Shown here piece after piece: positions 1 through 12,100 of a stretch of 64,000 nucleotides of DNA (position 1 is its first letter; each line of letters begins with the position of its first letter). The notes under the pieces are model-generated. The model did no database searches, was not told where the DNA came from, and saw nothing but the letters and a program-made list of their open reading frames with translations. Source of the DNA: Aurantiochytrium sp. KH105 (lineage: Eukaryota; Sar; Bigyra; Thraustochytrida; Thraustochytriidae); contig BGKB01000134.1 of assembly GCA_003116975.1 (NCBI GenBank), positions 1-64,000 on the forward strand, given 5' to 3'. The translations under genes were made by a program, and so were the position numbers.

Positions 1-916
1 AATTGCTCACTTTATCGTCAGATTCGACGAGGAGTACACAAATGCCACTACCCCGACGACTCCCACACTCTGTGGCAATGGTAATCGCATTTCGTGCCCG
101 CGCGTGGGTTCGGTCATGCATCTTGGCGTTGATGGCGATCCGACCGTAGACGGATTGCCGATTCGAGCCAACGCAGTCATTACAGGCGCCAGCAACGGCT
201 TTGGCTGGCTCTTGCTCTTTGACTCTGGCTCTCCGACAGCCTTGACCTTTCGCCATGCGCAAATTGACGAGGACGACACCGTAGTTGTCGCGATGCCGTA
301 CCCGCCAGAGACAACCTTTGACATTCGGTACGTCGCCGATCCAAATTGTGATACGAGCTGGGCAAATGCATGCGAAGTAGAATTCACTTCTGTTTCTTCG
401 CTCATCAACGTCAGCGAGGGGAACGGCGATACCTACTTTTACGATACGGACCGCCAGTTGCTCTTCTTTCGCTACGTGCAGCAGGTCACGACCGACCTCG
501 ACTTTTCAGAGGCGCCAGCCTATGGTAATCTCGGCACGGGCTACTATGTGCGCAACGGTATGCGAATTCCGCCGTATATGTTCGGTGGTACGATTGAGGT
601 CAACGCAACTGGTTGCGCGCTTAATGAGACAGATACAAATTACTGCGCTCTATCCTCGTACAATACCGAGAGCATTTGCCAGGATTTTGGCTACGCAAGC
701 GACGCGACGCAGGTCGCTTACGACGTTTGTACGTCCTCGTCAGCGTCTCTAGAGGAGGAACATTCGAGCAATCAATCCTTGTACATTGTGATTGGCGCCT
801 CCGCCGGAGCTGCAGTTCTTGCAATCGCAGGCGTTGCTATTTTCATTAAGCGGCGGCGCAGGATCAGACGCAGCCATGTCACGACGGCCTCAATTGCGAA
901 TATGCCAGAGCTTTGA
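1..916 (+). CDS. C-terminal part of a type I membrane protein, 5' partial
   Basis: The frame is open from base 2 to the stop at 914-916, with no need to start at the first internal Met (104), so the gene enters from the left edge. The visible 304 residues are an ectodomain with scattered Cys, several N-glycosylation sequons (for example NVS, NAT, NET) and a segment GDTYFYDTDRQLLFFRY. A single membrane helix follows at about residues 259-282 of the fragment, then a basic stop-transfer stretch (KRRRRIRR) and a short cytoplasmic tail of about 20 residues. The segment around GDTYFYD and the preceding beta-rich stretch recall the C-terminal region of G8/PbH1-repeat proteins of the CEMIP/TMEM2 type. 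That link is from memory of family style and is weak. The cell-surface topology is well supported; the function is not. Confidence 0.75.
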   Translation, partial: IAHFIVRFDEEYTNATTPTTPTLCGNGNRISCPRVGSVMHLGVDGDPTVDGLPIRANAVITGASNGFGWLLLFDSGSPTALTFRHAQIDEDDTVVVAMPYPPETTFDIRYVADPNCDTSWANACEVEFTSVSSLINVSEGNGDTYFYDTDRQLLFFRYVQQVTTDLDFSEAPAYGNLGTGYYVRNGMRIPPYMFGGTIEVNATGCALNETDTNYCALSSYNTESICQDFGYASDATQVAYDVCTSSSASLEEEHSSNQSLYIVIGASAGAAVLAIAGVAIFIKRRRRIRRSHVTTASIANMPEL

Positions 917-1029
917 AAATAGAAGAATAGTGTTCATTAAAAGCAGGCTTTCCTTTCAGTCATTCGGCATCCCACTTTCTGATTCTTTTGAGAACCTTGC
1001 TCTCAAGGTCTGTTTGCTGGCCCTGGCTG

Positions 1030-1058
1030 AATTTCGTTCGGTCTGTCCGAACGAAATT
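1030..1058. repeat. Perfect 12-bp inverted repeat (hairpin)
   Basis: AATTTCGTTCGG at 1030-1041 is followed by a 5-nt loop and its exact reverse complement at 1047-1058. It lies about 115 bp beyond the upstream stop codon. The half-site TTTCGTTCGG recurs twice in direct orientation at 1601-1621. It could be a 3' end hairpin or a protein-binding dyad; the sequence does not decide. Confidence 0.7.
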
Positions 1059-1826
1059 TTCGGCGAAATAGTTTCCCCGATCCGGCGGCAGACTGGGTCA
1101 GTGAAATCTCTGGCAAACACGCGAGGCATTACATTGACTACTAATCAGTTTTAAAAATCTTGCCGATTGGTCAGATGGCTCCCATAATGCCCCCGCACCC
1201 CTCTGCAAGTTTTCAGGCAAATTCTTCCGGTGGAAGGGTTGTTGTTCTTCTGCAAAGTTGGGTGCCGGGAGGGCGAACTTCACCATGACCGAACGACCGC
1301 TTCATCAAGCGCAGTCCGGCAAATCTTAATCACCAGAGCGCAACGCAACTTAAAATTTTGCTCTGAGAAACTCGCCTATAACATAGTCTTAGTCTTCGTA
1401 TATCGGTCTATTCAGGCCAAATAGGCCACTTATCGGCCGCCATCCCCCAAATTTAGTTTTCCCCTACCCTCGACCAAAACTGATTCCCAAGACTTTAGAC
1501 TTTGGCACAGCAATCTATGGGCAGATACTCTTCCCTGTGTTTAATTTCAAAGCGCGCGAGCTAAGTTTGAGCGCGCCTGAAGGGATCGCGCAAATGAGAT
1601 TTCGTTCGGTTTTTCGTTCGGTTTCATGTGGCTAGTCAGGGTGAAAAGAACGAAAACAAAATTGGATGGAATAGAGATCAAAGAACTCGATCGAGTCGCT
1701 GGCTCTCACTTTGGGAAATCTGTCGAATCGTCAAACCTTGGCTTTGACTTTGCGACATAAATCATGCCTCGGCTGGCTGGCAGAGGTGGTCGCCTTAAAG
1801 TTCGCACCTTTTCATAAATTTTCAAT

Positions 1827-1955
1827 GGAGCTGTTCTGTTTTTGCTTTGCGATGAATACCTGTCATTGTCTTGTGGCAAAACCTTTACGTGAGATGTTCT
1901 GTCCTTTTTCTGGATAGAAATTAATCTCCCAAGGAGATGTTCTGTCTTTGCTTTG
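1827..1955. repeat. Three diverged direct repeats, GAGATGTTCTGTC type
   Basis: Copies at 1827-1849, about 1889-1913 and 1933-1955 share GGAGATGTTCTGTCTTTGCTTTG with a few changes. Copies 1 and 3 agree along the full 23 nt except for a few bases; copy 2 diverges at its 3' half. No coding role is visible. Confidence 0.55.
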
Positions 1956-2156
1956 ATTTCAGTGAAAGATGGCTTCCGCCTTTGTGCTTGGACTCAGTTG
2001 CTGTCGATGGAGATGATCAAGCAGGACGTACCGATGGAGATCCATCTAGTCATTCGGTGTGTCACAAGAAGACGCACTCGATGCGCGTCTAGATTTGATC
2101 CACACAACTTCGCGCGGAGCTCTCGTACTCTTTTTCAACATAATCACAACTAGACC

Positions 2157-2165
2157 TATATAAAG
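2157..2165 (+). promoter_or_regulatory. TATA-like box of the 5S rRNA gene
   Basis: TATATAAAG lies at about -31 to -23 relative to the inferred 5S start at 2188. Upstream TATA-like elements at this spacing are known for 5S genes of plants and some fungi. Position and sequence are seen; function is inferred. Confidence 0.5.
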
Positions 2166-2187
2166 AAACTGAACAGCCTCGTAATTA

Positions 2188-2303
2188 CATTCGATCATAC
2201 CACGTGGGCAACTCCTCATCTCATTCGCACTGAGCAGAAAAGTCACGTAGGGCCGGGTTAGTAGTGTGATAGGGGACTGCACGCGAAGTCCCGGTGTTGA
2301 ATG
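2188..2303 (+). rRNA. 5S ribosomal RNA
   Basis: A 116-nt sequence that aligns along its whole length with eukaryotic 5S rRNA: CATACCAC near the 5' end, an ATCTC loop C, GGGCCGGGTTAGTA, a GATAGGGGACTG hairpin loop and CCCGGTG near the 3' end. The paired regions are kept by compensatory changes. Helix I pairs CATTCGA (2188-2194) with TTGAATG (2297-2303). Helix II pairs CCACGTG with CACGTAGG, keeping the usual single-base bulge. Helix IV pairs GTGTG with CACGC, and helix V pairs CCGGG with CCCGG. A TATA-like box lies upstream and a T8 run follows at once. It stands alone, with no other rRNA in the window. The ends are set by helix I and may be off by one or two bases. Confidence 0.9.
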
Positions 2304-2311
2304 TTTTTTTT
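2304..2311 (+). terminator. RNA polymerase III terminator (T8)
   Basis: Eight T residues begin directly after the 3' strand of 5S helix I, the usual Pol III stop signal. Confidence 0.8.
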
Positions 2312-3134
2312 GCATGCTAAAAAAATAACTTGTTCGGCCCGTTCTGAAGCGGCGCAGTCTCGCCCGATGGTCGCCGCAACAGCAACGTGGAGGCGCCTCG
2401 AGCGGACGCGCTAGCCGCCTCTCGTTCGCTCTCGACATCTCCCGGGAACAGTCAGATAGAGAGAGACAGGCAGAAGCAAACAAAAACTACACAATTTTTT
2501 ACTCCCCTATCTATGCGCTCCCTCCCCCTTATCAAAGCAAGATCACTCTCACTGCGCTCCTTGCAGAACGCACTTTAGGCGAGGAGATGCTCCTTCACGC
2601 GTGCAACCAGACAGACCTTTATCCCTGAACGCGCGGGCCGCACCACTCGGACGGCTCGCTGTCGAACAACGCACACCACGCACGCTGCCAACGACCCTAA
2701 CGCCTACGGCGTCGGCTTGAACCCTCTCGCGTGCGTGACTTCTCTCTCCGCATGGCTTTTGGTCAATCTCACCTCAGACTAGAAAGAACTCCTGGACGTG
2801 GCCAGCTTTCGGGCGAAACGACTTCGAACCTACATGTCGAGTCGGATTCAGGATGAAGAAATACGCTCCAAAATTCGTGAGATGCTTCAGCCGCTTCTTA
2901 CGCCGGACATTGTGGGACAAGGATTCAAGTTTTGATCATGTGGATGCGAGAGGTTTCAGACCACCATCTTCGTCGTCATCGTCGTCGCTGTCGTCACTTG
3001 TTGCTGCCGTTCGACAATCAAGCTCCTCTTCGTTGAGAACGGGAGGACACATTTTCGCCCATGCAAAAGAGAGAGCTTTCACTTATTTCAAAACAAACAT
3101 TCATTCAGTTGCTTCAACTCTTCTTGCCATACGT
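2312..3134. other. Intergenic region, no gene recognised
   Basis: About 820 bp between the 5S gene and the 3' end of the minus-strand giant receptor gene. It is pyrimidine-rich around 2480-2560. A 131-codon plus-strand frame starting at 2853 runs into the antisense of the receptor's 3' end and looks like chance. No promoter or RNA was recognised. Confidence 0.5.
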
Positions 3135-6100
3135 TTATTCATAGTCGTCGTCCGAGGTAGGCCCACGACGAAAGGAGAATTGACGACGACGGCGAGACTT
3201 GCCTTCAGCCTCGGGGGGCAGGGGGGTTCCTGTGCCATCATCATTTAGTTGGTCCTCTCGCTTCTGCTGCCGGAGTTGCTCCCGGAGCTGTTCATTTTGA
3301 GCAGCGACCTGCTCAAAGGCCTGCTGGTTCTCCGCGAGCTCAGAGCGTAGCTTGGCATCGTCCTTGGAAGCCTTGTAGCCCGGCAAAAAGATTGGGTTCG
3401 TGGAAAGGTTGAGATTGTCGTCGAGATCCTCAATCTGATGATCGTCGGGACGACGCCGTTGCAGGCAATGTGTGTACGTGGAGAGTGCCATGGGAAAGCC
3501 CTCCGCGCAAACAGCAATCACGTAATAGATGATGGTCAGCATGATGAGCACAATGAGCAGGATACTCAGCGTGTCCCGCTGACCGTCCAGATTCGAGTCG
3601 CCCTCCATTGACTGTAGCAAAATACCGCCCAGACAAATAAGAATGGCGCTGCCGAGAAGAGCGAGCTCGACACTGTTGTAGTCAAAGAAGAACTCTGCGG
3701 CGTTGCGGCGGCGCCTCGTGCGAGCGGCCAAACGTGCCATGGTCTTATCGCCGTCATCCGCAAAGTGAAATTGCGTCGATCCATGCAGATGGGACGCGTT
3801 GTGGCGATGATCCTGCTCACGATGAACCTTGACGGATTCTTGTACACGCCTCTGCAGCACAGTGTACTTGCTAAACGCCGGATTGTCCAAGCCTTTGGTC
3901 GCCAGCTCGTCAAGTTCCTTCAACACAGCGCTCCGCTCGCCATTACTCATGTACGGCCGGTAAAGCGAGGTCAGTACGAAGGATCCAAAGAGGATGAGCA
4001 GCACCATGGCCAAAACTGCAGTTACGTTGGTCCGTAGCAAGAGTGCGCACATGGCAATGAAAGCCTTGCGCATAATGACGAGCACGACCCACGTCTGCCG
4101 GTTCGGCTTGAACGAGACATAGAGTGTCGAAAAGGATTTGCGAAAGTCGTACGTGCGCGGGCCCGACTCACGCGTGTCGCCCACGCCGTGCGCGCGCAAA
4201 TATTGATCTTCCATGACCACTTCGCGATGACGACGAATCGACAAAAACACAAAGGCCGGGAATCCCAACGTGTAGACGAGCAGGAATATTACAGCAAGAG
4301 GCACAAGCCGCTGTTGCACGCCCCCTGGCTCCCCGCACCTGCACAACGAGCCTCCGTCACAGCTCATGGACGTAAAACTCGTGTATGTGTACCCATCCGA
4401 CTCGGGCAGCTGCGTGCAGTCAAAGATTTCGAGGGCCTTGCGGGTCACCGCAATGTAGAGCACGTAACATACCACGAGATAAATGGCAACCAGACGGCCC
4501 ACGTGCGACATGAGCTTGGTGCGCTTCGAGTGCCGCAGAATCTTGTATGCGCTGTACACCACGTGTGTCAAGATGAGAACGCCCAAGACCACGAGCGGCA
4601 TTGACTGGCTCAACCACCACTTGGTCTCGTACTCAAAGGACGGCACCAGACACTCGATGCCCACAATGTCAATGTTCAGCGAGAGAAAACTGAAAAAGCT
4701 CAGAAACTTCTCAAAGGCGGCTGGCCACGAAAGGTTCACCGCACTAAACACCGAGAGAACCTGCGCAAAGTCAATGCCAATCGCCAGCAGAGCCAGGTTC
4801 AAGTTCTTCTTGTTAAAGTAGTACCCGGCTGCAATGGCCACCAGGACCAAAAACGTGAATGCCAGCGCGATTACCCACACATTGTCTGGACACTCTTGGC
4901 ACCGATTGTTCAGGCGGTAATGGGTATTGAGCGAGCACAGCGCACAGCGCTGCGGCATGGAGCACTCGCATGTTCCTGTCGGTACCGCTCCCGTCTCTGC
5001 GCCGCTCTCGTACGAGACAACGCACGTGGCGCACTGCTCTGGATTGCTGGGAGAACACTCACTCGTTGGATCCGGATTGCAGTCCGAATGTACACCCTCG
5101 TACACGCCTGTGAACGGGTTCAGGACCACACCGCACGAATTATTGTACCCCGCCTCTTCACGGATTGCAGAGCACTTGGCAAAGGCATACTGGTACCCCT
5201 CTCCGCACTCGTTGGCGCCCACGCAGGCCTCGGCTGGCTGGCATGCCACATAATCGGAGCAGGTATCCTCGAGTGTCAACGAAGGGTATGTGGCGAGCAA
5301 GTCGCGGTCCCAGCGTTCTTGAGGGCAGCGGCTCTGCGCGCGATCTGTAATGCTCACGCCGTCTTCTTCAAAAACAACCACGTCCAGACGATAGTATCCG
5401 CTCGCTGCATAGGGATCCTCTAAAAGGGCGTCGCCCTTGTCGCAGACAGAGCCGCTCGGGCACTCCACGCAAAGCTGGTTCAAACCGCCATACTGCCCAA
5501 GGATATTGCCTGACCGCTCCGACTCGGATTTGCATCGCGTGTTGTATCGCGACGCGACCAACGAGTGAAAGTAGTCCACGCTGGCTTGGTCCTCCGTTGA
5601 CAATTCGCTCGTATTTGACGCGCGCATGATGCGGTCAGCCTCGAGGAGAAGCGTGGGATCGCGTTCGCCGATCCCGACGCGTGTGGCTTGGTTCGAGACA
5701 CACACGAAGAGGTCTCGGGGCCCAACCACGTCCGCTTCGGGGGTGCACGACAGAAATGGAAGCCCGCTTGTGAGATCTTCGTCGGGACTGCGCCACTGCG
5801 AGTCTGGGCAAATGCGACCGTCAAAGTACAAGGTTGCGTTCGACAGAACCCCGCCAAAGTTATCGCCACGAACATTGACGCTTTCGCCGCCACCGGCGTC
5901 AGCAAACTCGTACGAGTCCACGTCCAGGGAACCGGGGGACAGTCGCGACACTGTGGGCGCAAGGTAGTTGAAGCGAATACGAGCGTCGGCGACGGTTCCA
6001 TTCGCCGTGGAATCCTCGGCATAAGTCTCCTGGTTGCCGACACGGAGCAAAATCACCAGGTTCAGCCCGGCCCCCGGCGGAATTTGGAAGATGATCTCCT

Positions 6101-9100
6101 CATGCGTGTGCAAGCACCCGTCTTCAACCGTGCAGGCCTCGCTGTGGTCTCCAGTCGTGGATGGCGTCGCAGCCAAAAACTCCTCGCCCGACTCGAGGTT
6201 GACAAAGACGACCTCGAGCTCTTTGGAGTTCGTTGTGTTGAGGAGTTCCGTAGAAAAATTCTCGCCTTCAAGACGCATGAGAGCCTTGGTCTCGCACTTT
6301 CTGTACACGTCGAGTGCACTGCCGTACAAGAGGATGGCCTCGTTGCGCCGCTCGCGATACGAGTCGTACGGCTCAAACTCGTAGCAGCCTGAGGTTGGCC
6401 CGCTTGGCGTGTCGCCAAGCGTGCGCGCGTCCACAGACTCCAACGTGGGGCCATGCTTCGGAAAGTCAAATGCGGTCTGCGCCAAAAGGTCCTCAATTGT
6501 ACCAACGGGCGTTGAAAAGTAGTAGTCGTTCAGGTCGTCGACCATGTACACGCCGTAGCCGTCGCCAGTCATTAAAAGAGCGCGATTCGAGGCGAGCGCC
6601 TCGCAGGCGCATGTTTCCGTGACGCCAACGCTCCAAAAGCTCCCATCACCGCAGCACCCTGCATCCGCGAGAAAGCCCACGCCAGCATCACTCAATGGCG
6701 TCATCTCCACGAGCTCCACGATCACGTGGTACGTCTTGGTGCATCCTGCGTCAGCTCGGTCCTGAGGCTCGTCGTGATAATTGCCGCCGCGCGTCTCGAG
6801 CGATACCGCCGCTGCGCCCTCGCAATATTCGTTGAGAAAGAGATCCGTCGTCTTGATAAAGACAGCCTCGTCCGAAATCGTGTACGCGGTCGTCAGCCAC
6901 GAATACCCGCGGTGAAGTGACGAGACTTGGCACGCGCTCGAGTCGGGTAGCTGCAAGGCGACATCTGCAAGCGCACGTCCACCCTCAATAAAGACGCGCA
7001 CATCGCTGGAGAGAGATCGACGCCGCCGTTGCCGCCGCGCCTGCAGACTTGAGCCCGGAACATACGATGTCGGAAGCAAGTCTTCTGAGATCGGTCCCGT
7101 CGCCCCGGCAGAAACATCCTTGAACTCGCTAGGGTCATCCGGATCCATCACCTGCACGCCCGAGACCGCAGGCTTGGCATACGAAAAGAGTGTCGACGCC
7201 TCGCCACGCTGCCCAGCGGCATCCACCACAACGCGCAGATCCTTACCCCGGTACGCCGGAATTTGCAGCGTAATGTACGTGTGATTGAACGAAAAGAGTG
7301 GGTACAGACTCGGGTCCGTGTCGTCGTTGCGGGCAACGGCCAAAAGGTCGAGTGATCCGTCCGTCGCAATGAAACGCACCTCGAGGTCATCAAAACCAAA
7401 GTTATCACCCCAAATCTCCATCATGATGGCATTTCCGTTCACGCGACCCGACGTCGGCGCAGTCAGCGGCGTAAAAGAGGTAACCTCGGGTGCCGCGTAG
7501 CTAAATTGAGTTGACGAGATCGTAGTTTGGCTTCGCACCGTGACCATGATGCTCAGATCAGCACCTTGCCCCGGAGGTACGAGACACGTAATTTCCGTGT
7601 GCGTATTGCTCTCGTACTCGCATGCAAGACCTCCTAGCGAGACGCGAGGCCGGAAACTCGTACAGTTCGTCTGCAATAGGTCCACACAGGTGGCCCCTGG
7701 TGTATATGGGCGGCCAAAGTTTGCGCCTCGAAGGGTGAGACGATCGCCGCCCTGCGTGCGTGCGGCGCCAATGTCCACGTCCGCATCCACCAGAACCTCA
7801 GAGACGGAGGGAGGCGCATACGACAAGGTGTGAGGCAAATCGGCGGCACTGACGCGGGAGTTTTGGTCACCTGCAACCACGAGAATCTCCAAATCGTAGC
7901 CTTCACCAGGGGGGATTTGACACGTCAGCTCGCTGTGAGACCATGGTGTACACGTCAATTCGCCCACGAGCGCCGGGTACGACTCGAAAGAGACATCCGT
8001 GCCCGCGCTGCCTACATGCTGGTACAGGAACGCCCCACCACCCGTGCCAAAGTTGGACCCAGAGATGCGAAGTGTCGAGCCGCCCTCTGTAGGGACCGGC
8101 TGGTCCCCGTCAACAATGGAAATCGCACTGATCGACGGAGCTGCATAGCGGACAAATTCAAACAAAGCATTTGGCGTCGACTGCGCACCGGCAATACCAC
8201 TCGCATCGACATTGACCAAGACCTTGATCCCGTTCGAGCTGCCTTGGCCACTGGGAACCTCAATCGTCGTATGAAAGCATTTGCCTTCCGTGCCGAGAGA
8301 GGGTGCCGCGGGCTCGTCCGAACAGCTCACATTGACATGGGCAACAACTGTGGCCAAGTTCTCACCCACGTAGACAATGGGGTCCGCATTGCCATAGTTG
8401 AGTCCGTAGAGTTCGATCAGCTCCGATCCTGCCGCAATCTCGGTCGAATACACCACATCGGCCACAGAGTCGGCGCCATTGGACGGAATCGCCGCATAGG
8501 TGAACGGGTTGCTGGTGGATATGAATCGCACTTCTGACAGCTGGTCGCCGCACTGCACTTGCACGGTGGCTCCATCGACATCGGCGTTGAGGGTAATGGT
8601 GTCATGCGAGTGCGTCCATTCAGACGTCACAATGCCGTTCACAAGGGTCTGACAGCACTCTGTATTGCGACAAAAGTTTGCGCCCCGCAAGACAACACGC
8701 AGCGCGCTCGAAGTACCGCCAGCAGCTTCGGCATACACGGAGTCGAGACGCGGGCCCGCGTACGCAAACTCGACCACATCCGTCGCTTGCGTTGCCGAGA
8801 AGCGTTTCGATGACAAAACGATGCCCACGCTGGGCGTGCGGTCCGCCGAGGCCAGTTCTGGAACATAGAAGCTGACTCGTCGCTGACCTCTCGCGGCCGT
8901 GGACGCGCAGTACGCGTCAAGGTCCAATATTGGCTGGGCACTCACAAGGTCATCATACAAGAAGGCGTACGAGACCGTCTGACTGCCAAAGACGACCGAG
9001 ATGATTGCCTCTGCATCACACACGGGAAGACCATCAACATCCAAATACATGAGGTAACCACCCTGCGTTGCAGTGGACGAATACGACACATCGCCCAGAA

Positions 9101-12100
9101 GCAGCGGCGTGTACGAGGTCGTCGCTGAGCTGGCGCCCGAGGCCTGTCCCTTGATGGTCACCGTCCAGCTCATGTCCTGGCCAAAACCAGCTTCGGTCGT
9201 GCACTGCAACGAGGTGTGGCTGACAATGTCGCAGTCTGGGCTGTACGCTGCTGGGTTCTCGACCGGGCCATACGTGACATCCTCGAGGTATTCTTGGCGG
9301 CCAGAAGGGCCAAAGTTGAGGCCCGACAGCGTCACCACCTCTTGGCCGTCAACACTGAGCGTGGATAGGGAGATGCCGCTGATTTCGGGATCACCATAGC
9401 TCGTGGTCTCCGCTCGCGACTGCTGACCATCCACGTACACGGTCCAAGTGAGCTCATTGCCCGCGCCCTCGACCGTCTCGCAGCGCACAATTTCATTGGC
9501 GGCTTCAATCTCGCACTTGATGCCGTCCCCCGTCGCAGGATCGGCGAACTCACTCGGATTGTCTTCGGGGCCGTAAAAGGCGAGAATTTCCGCGCCGTCC
9601 GCAGGGCCAAAATTCGATCCCTTGATGAGCACCGTCTGCCCGCCTGAAGTAAGTGCATCGTCCGCGCCGGCGCCCTCGTACGCGCCCACGGTCGGCACTG
9701 CGTAGGACGTGGTAACGCCCTCCGGAGGAGACACGCCAGTGTGGCCACCAAAGTCAAAGGTCCAGACGTGGTCCGCTCCGGTGCCGGGCTTCGTGCTGCA
9801 GACGATGCGCACATTGTTCACGACCACACAGTCCGGCTCGTAGACGATCACTTCGCCGGCCCTGCTTCCATACCCGCGAATGGACCCGCGCGAGTACGCC
9901 ACGGCCAGGGTCGGGCAAGGTTCGCTTTCAATATCATTGGTTGCGGCTCGCCCACACGCTGGTCCAAATCCAGATCCTCCGACGACAATCTGCTGTCCGC
10001 CGACCGTGGACCCGGCATTGACGGCCTCGCCGCTGAGCCCCGTGATCTCGGGTGTCTCGAAGGAAACCGTGGAGGCGGAGGCGCTCGCTGTGTTTGCCAG
10101 GCCGCCAAACACGATAATCACGGGCATGTTAGCCCCCATCCCTGGCTCGATGCCCGTGCACGAAACCTGCTCGTACGAGAGGGTCACCTCGCAACCGAGC
10201 AGCGCGTACTGCGTCGAGGCGCCCGCAAAGGAGAGAACGGCATAGGCTTCGTCCGGCACGGCGCCCGAGGGACCAAAGTTCGTGCCGGAGATGACCAGGG
10301 CTGCGCCGCCGTCCGCTGGAAACTCGGTCCTGCTCAGCGTCTCGATTTCCGGCGCTGCATGGCTTCCGCTGAGCAAGGCCCCGCTCCTCGTGCCTGCCAC
10401 CTGCACGGTCCACTGCAAGCTGGCGCCGAGGCTCGGGAGACTTGTGCAAATGACCTCGCCAACCGCGTTCATCGAACAGTCCGTGGGCTCCACACAGGCA
10501 CCCGTATCTGAGCAATAACGGACAGAAGTATCCGGGGTCTGTGCGAATCCACCACTTGACGCAAAATCTTGCGCGCTGCCCATGCAGGTGCCCGCAAGCG
10601 CAAAGGTCTGCCCGCCTCGCGTCGGCAGCGCTTCCACGTTGATCACAGACGTTACCGCCGGCGCCTCGTACGCTAGCGCAGGCGTGGCAAAGGCTGCCGA
10701 GGCATCGCCTTGAATGCCCGTGCCGGCGACGGTGACCTGCACAGTCCAAGTAAAGCCGGCGCCAATGCCTGCCACGGTCTCGCAAGTAATTTGCGTGTTG
10801 TCTGTATCTCCTCGCGTCGGATTTGCGCACGTGTACGATGTGCCTGTTCGTGTGTTGGTGTAGGTGACGACGAGAGTCGCTGGCTGGACGGTGTTGTCCA
10901 CGAGGCCGAAGTTGCTTCCGACAAGAGTCACACTGGTTCCTCCGGCGCATGCAAGGATGCCTCCGTTGTCTGCGGTCACGCTCGTAATCTTGACGTCGTT
11001 GAGGTTCACGACATTGACTGTGACAGTGGCCGTGTCGCTGAACTCCCCGTCCGAGGCGCGAATCTCAACCAGGTGCTGCTGCGTCGTCTCGTAGTCGAGC
11101 TTGAAGCTGTTGCCGCCCTTGAGAACACCATCTTCGATGACAAAGGGAGTATTGTCCGTGAGAATGGTATACGCGAGGTTCTCGGGCTCATCGCCAGCAT
11201 CGGGATCGTTCACGACGCTCTTCATGTTAAAAAGATCGCTACCCGAGCTGTCGCTGCCCTCGTTCACGGTCACCGTCGGGTTCAGCTCAAAGCTGGGCTC
11301 CTCGTTCACGTCAATGACCTGAATGGTGTACGCGCCCACCGCATAGAGCCCAGGGCCATCTGTGGCGCGAATCGTCAGCGTGAACTCGGTCGGGTCGCTC
11401 TCAAAGTCGAGTGACGACGTGACCGTAATGCTTCCCGTGCTACTGTCCACGGCAAAGGGGCAGCTTGCCTCGGAGCAGGCGTCAAGCTGGAAAGTGAGCG
11501 CGCGCCATGACGGATCCGCAGCGTCCACGTCCGGGTCAGAGACGTGCCCAAGAGCCACGAGGTCACCAAGAAGCGTGTCTCCTGGAGAATTGTTCTCGCT
11601 CACAGTGACCGTCGGCAATAAGGTTGTGAACCGGGGTCGCTCGTTTACGTCGCCAATGGGAATGGTAATGGTCGCAACGTCTTCAGCACCCTTGCTGTCT
11701 CGGACGCGAACGATGAGCTCGTACGTATGAGGGTCGGGGAGGCTCTCGTAGCTCACCACGGCAGCATCGACGGTAAGGCGGCCTGTCGAAGAATCGACCG
11801 AAAAGTAACCATTCGAAGACGATGTAAAGGTGAGCGTTTCATCATCGTCAGGGTCGGTCACCAGCGGTACCATGCTCTCGAGCAAGACAATTTCGGACGA
11901 GGTGTCGGCGTTTTCATCCAGTGTCGCCGTCGTGTAATCAAGCATGACAGGTGCGGTATTCTGCTGAATCACCAGAATCGTCACATCACAGTCCGTGAAT
12001 TTGCTTGAATCGTCTGCGTCCGATACGCGAAGCGTTGGCAGATACACGTCACCGTCAACGAGAACGCCATCAGTGTTGTCACTGGCCGTGTACACAATGG

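Larger units (their letters stand above)
917..2156. other. Intergenic region, no gene recognised
   Basis: About 1.2 kb between the stop of the membrane-protein gene and the 5S rRNA promoter. Open frames are short and have no recognisable domain. It holds a perfect 12-bp inverted repeat (1030-1058), two more copies of its half-site (1599-1621) and three direct repeats (1827-1955), listed separately. Nothing else identifiable. Confidence 0.6.

Noticed and set aside
2046-2483. A 145-codon minus-strand frame
   Set aside because: Covers the 5S rRNA gene in antisense and has no domain.
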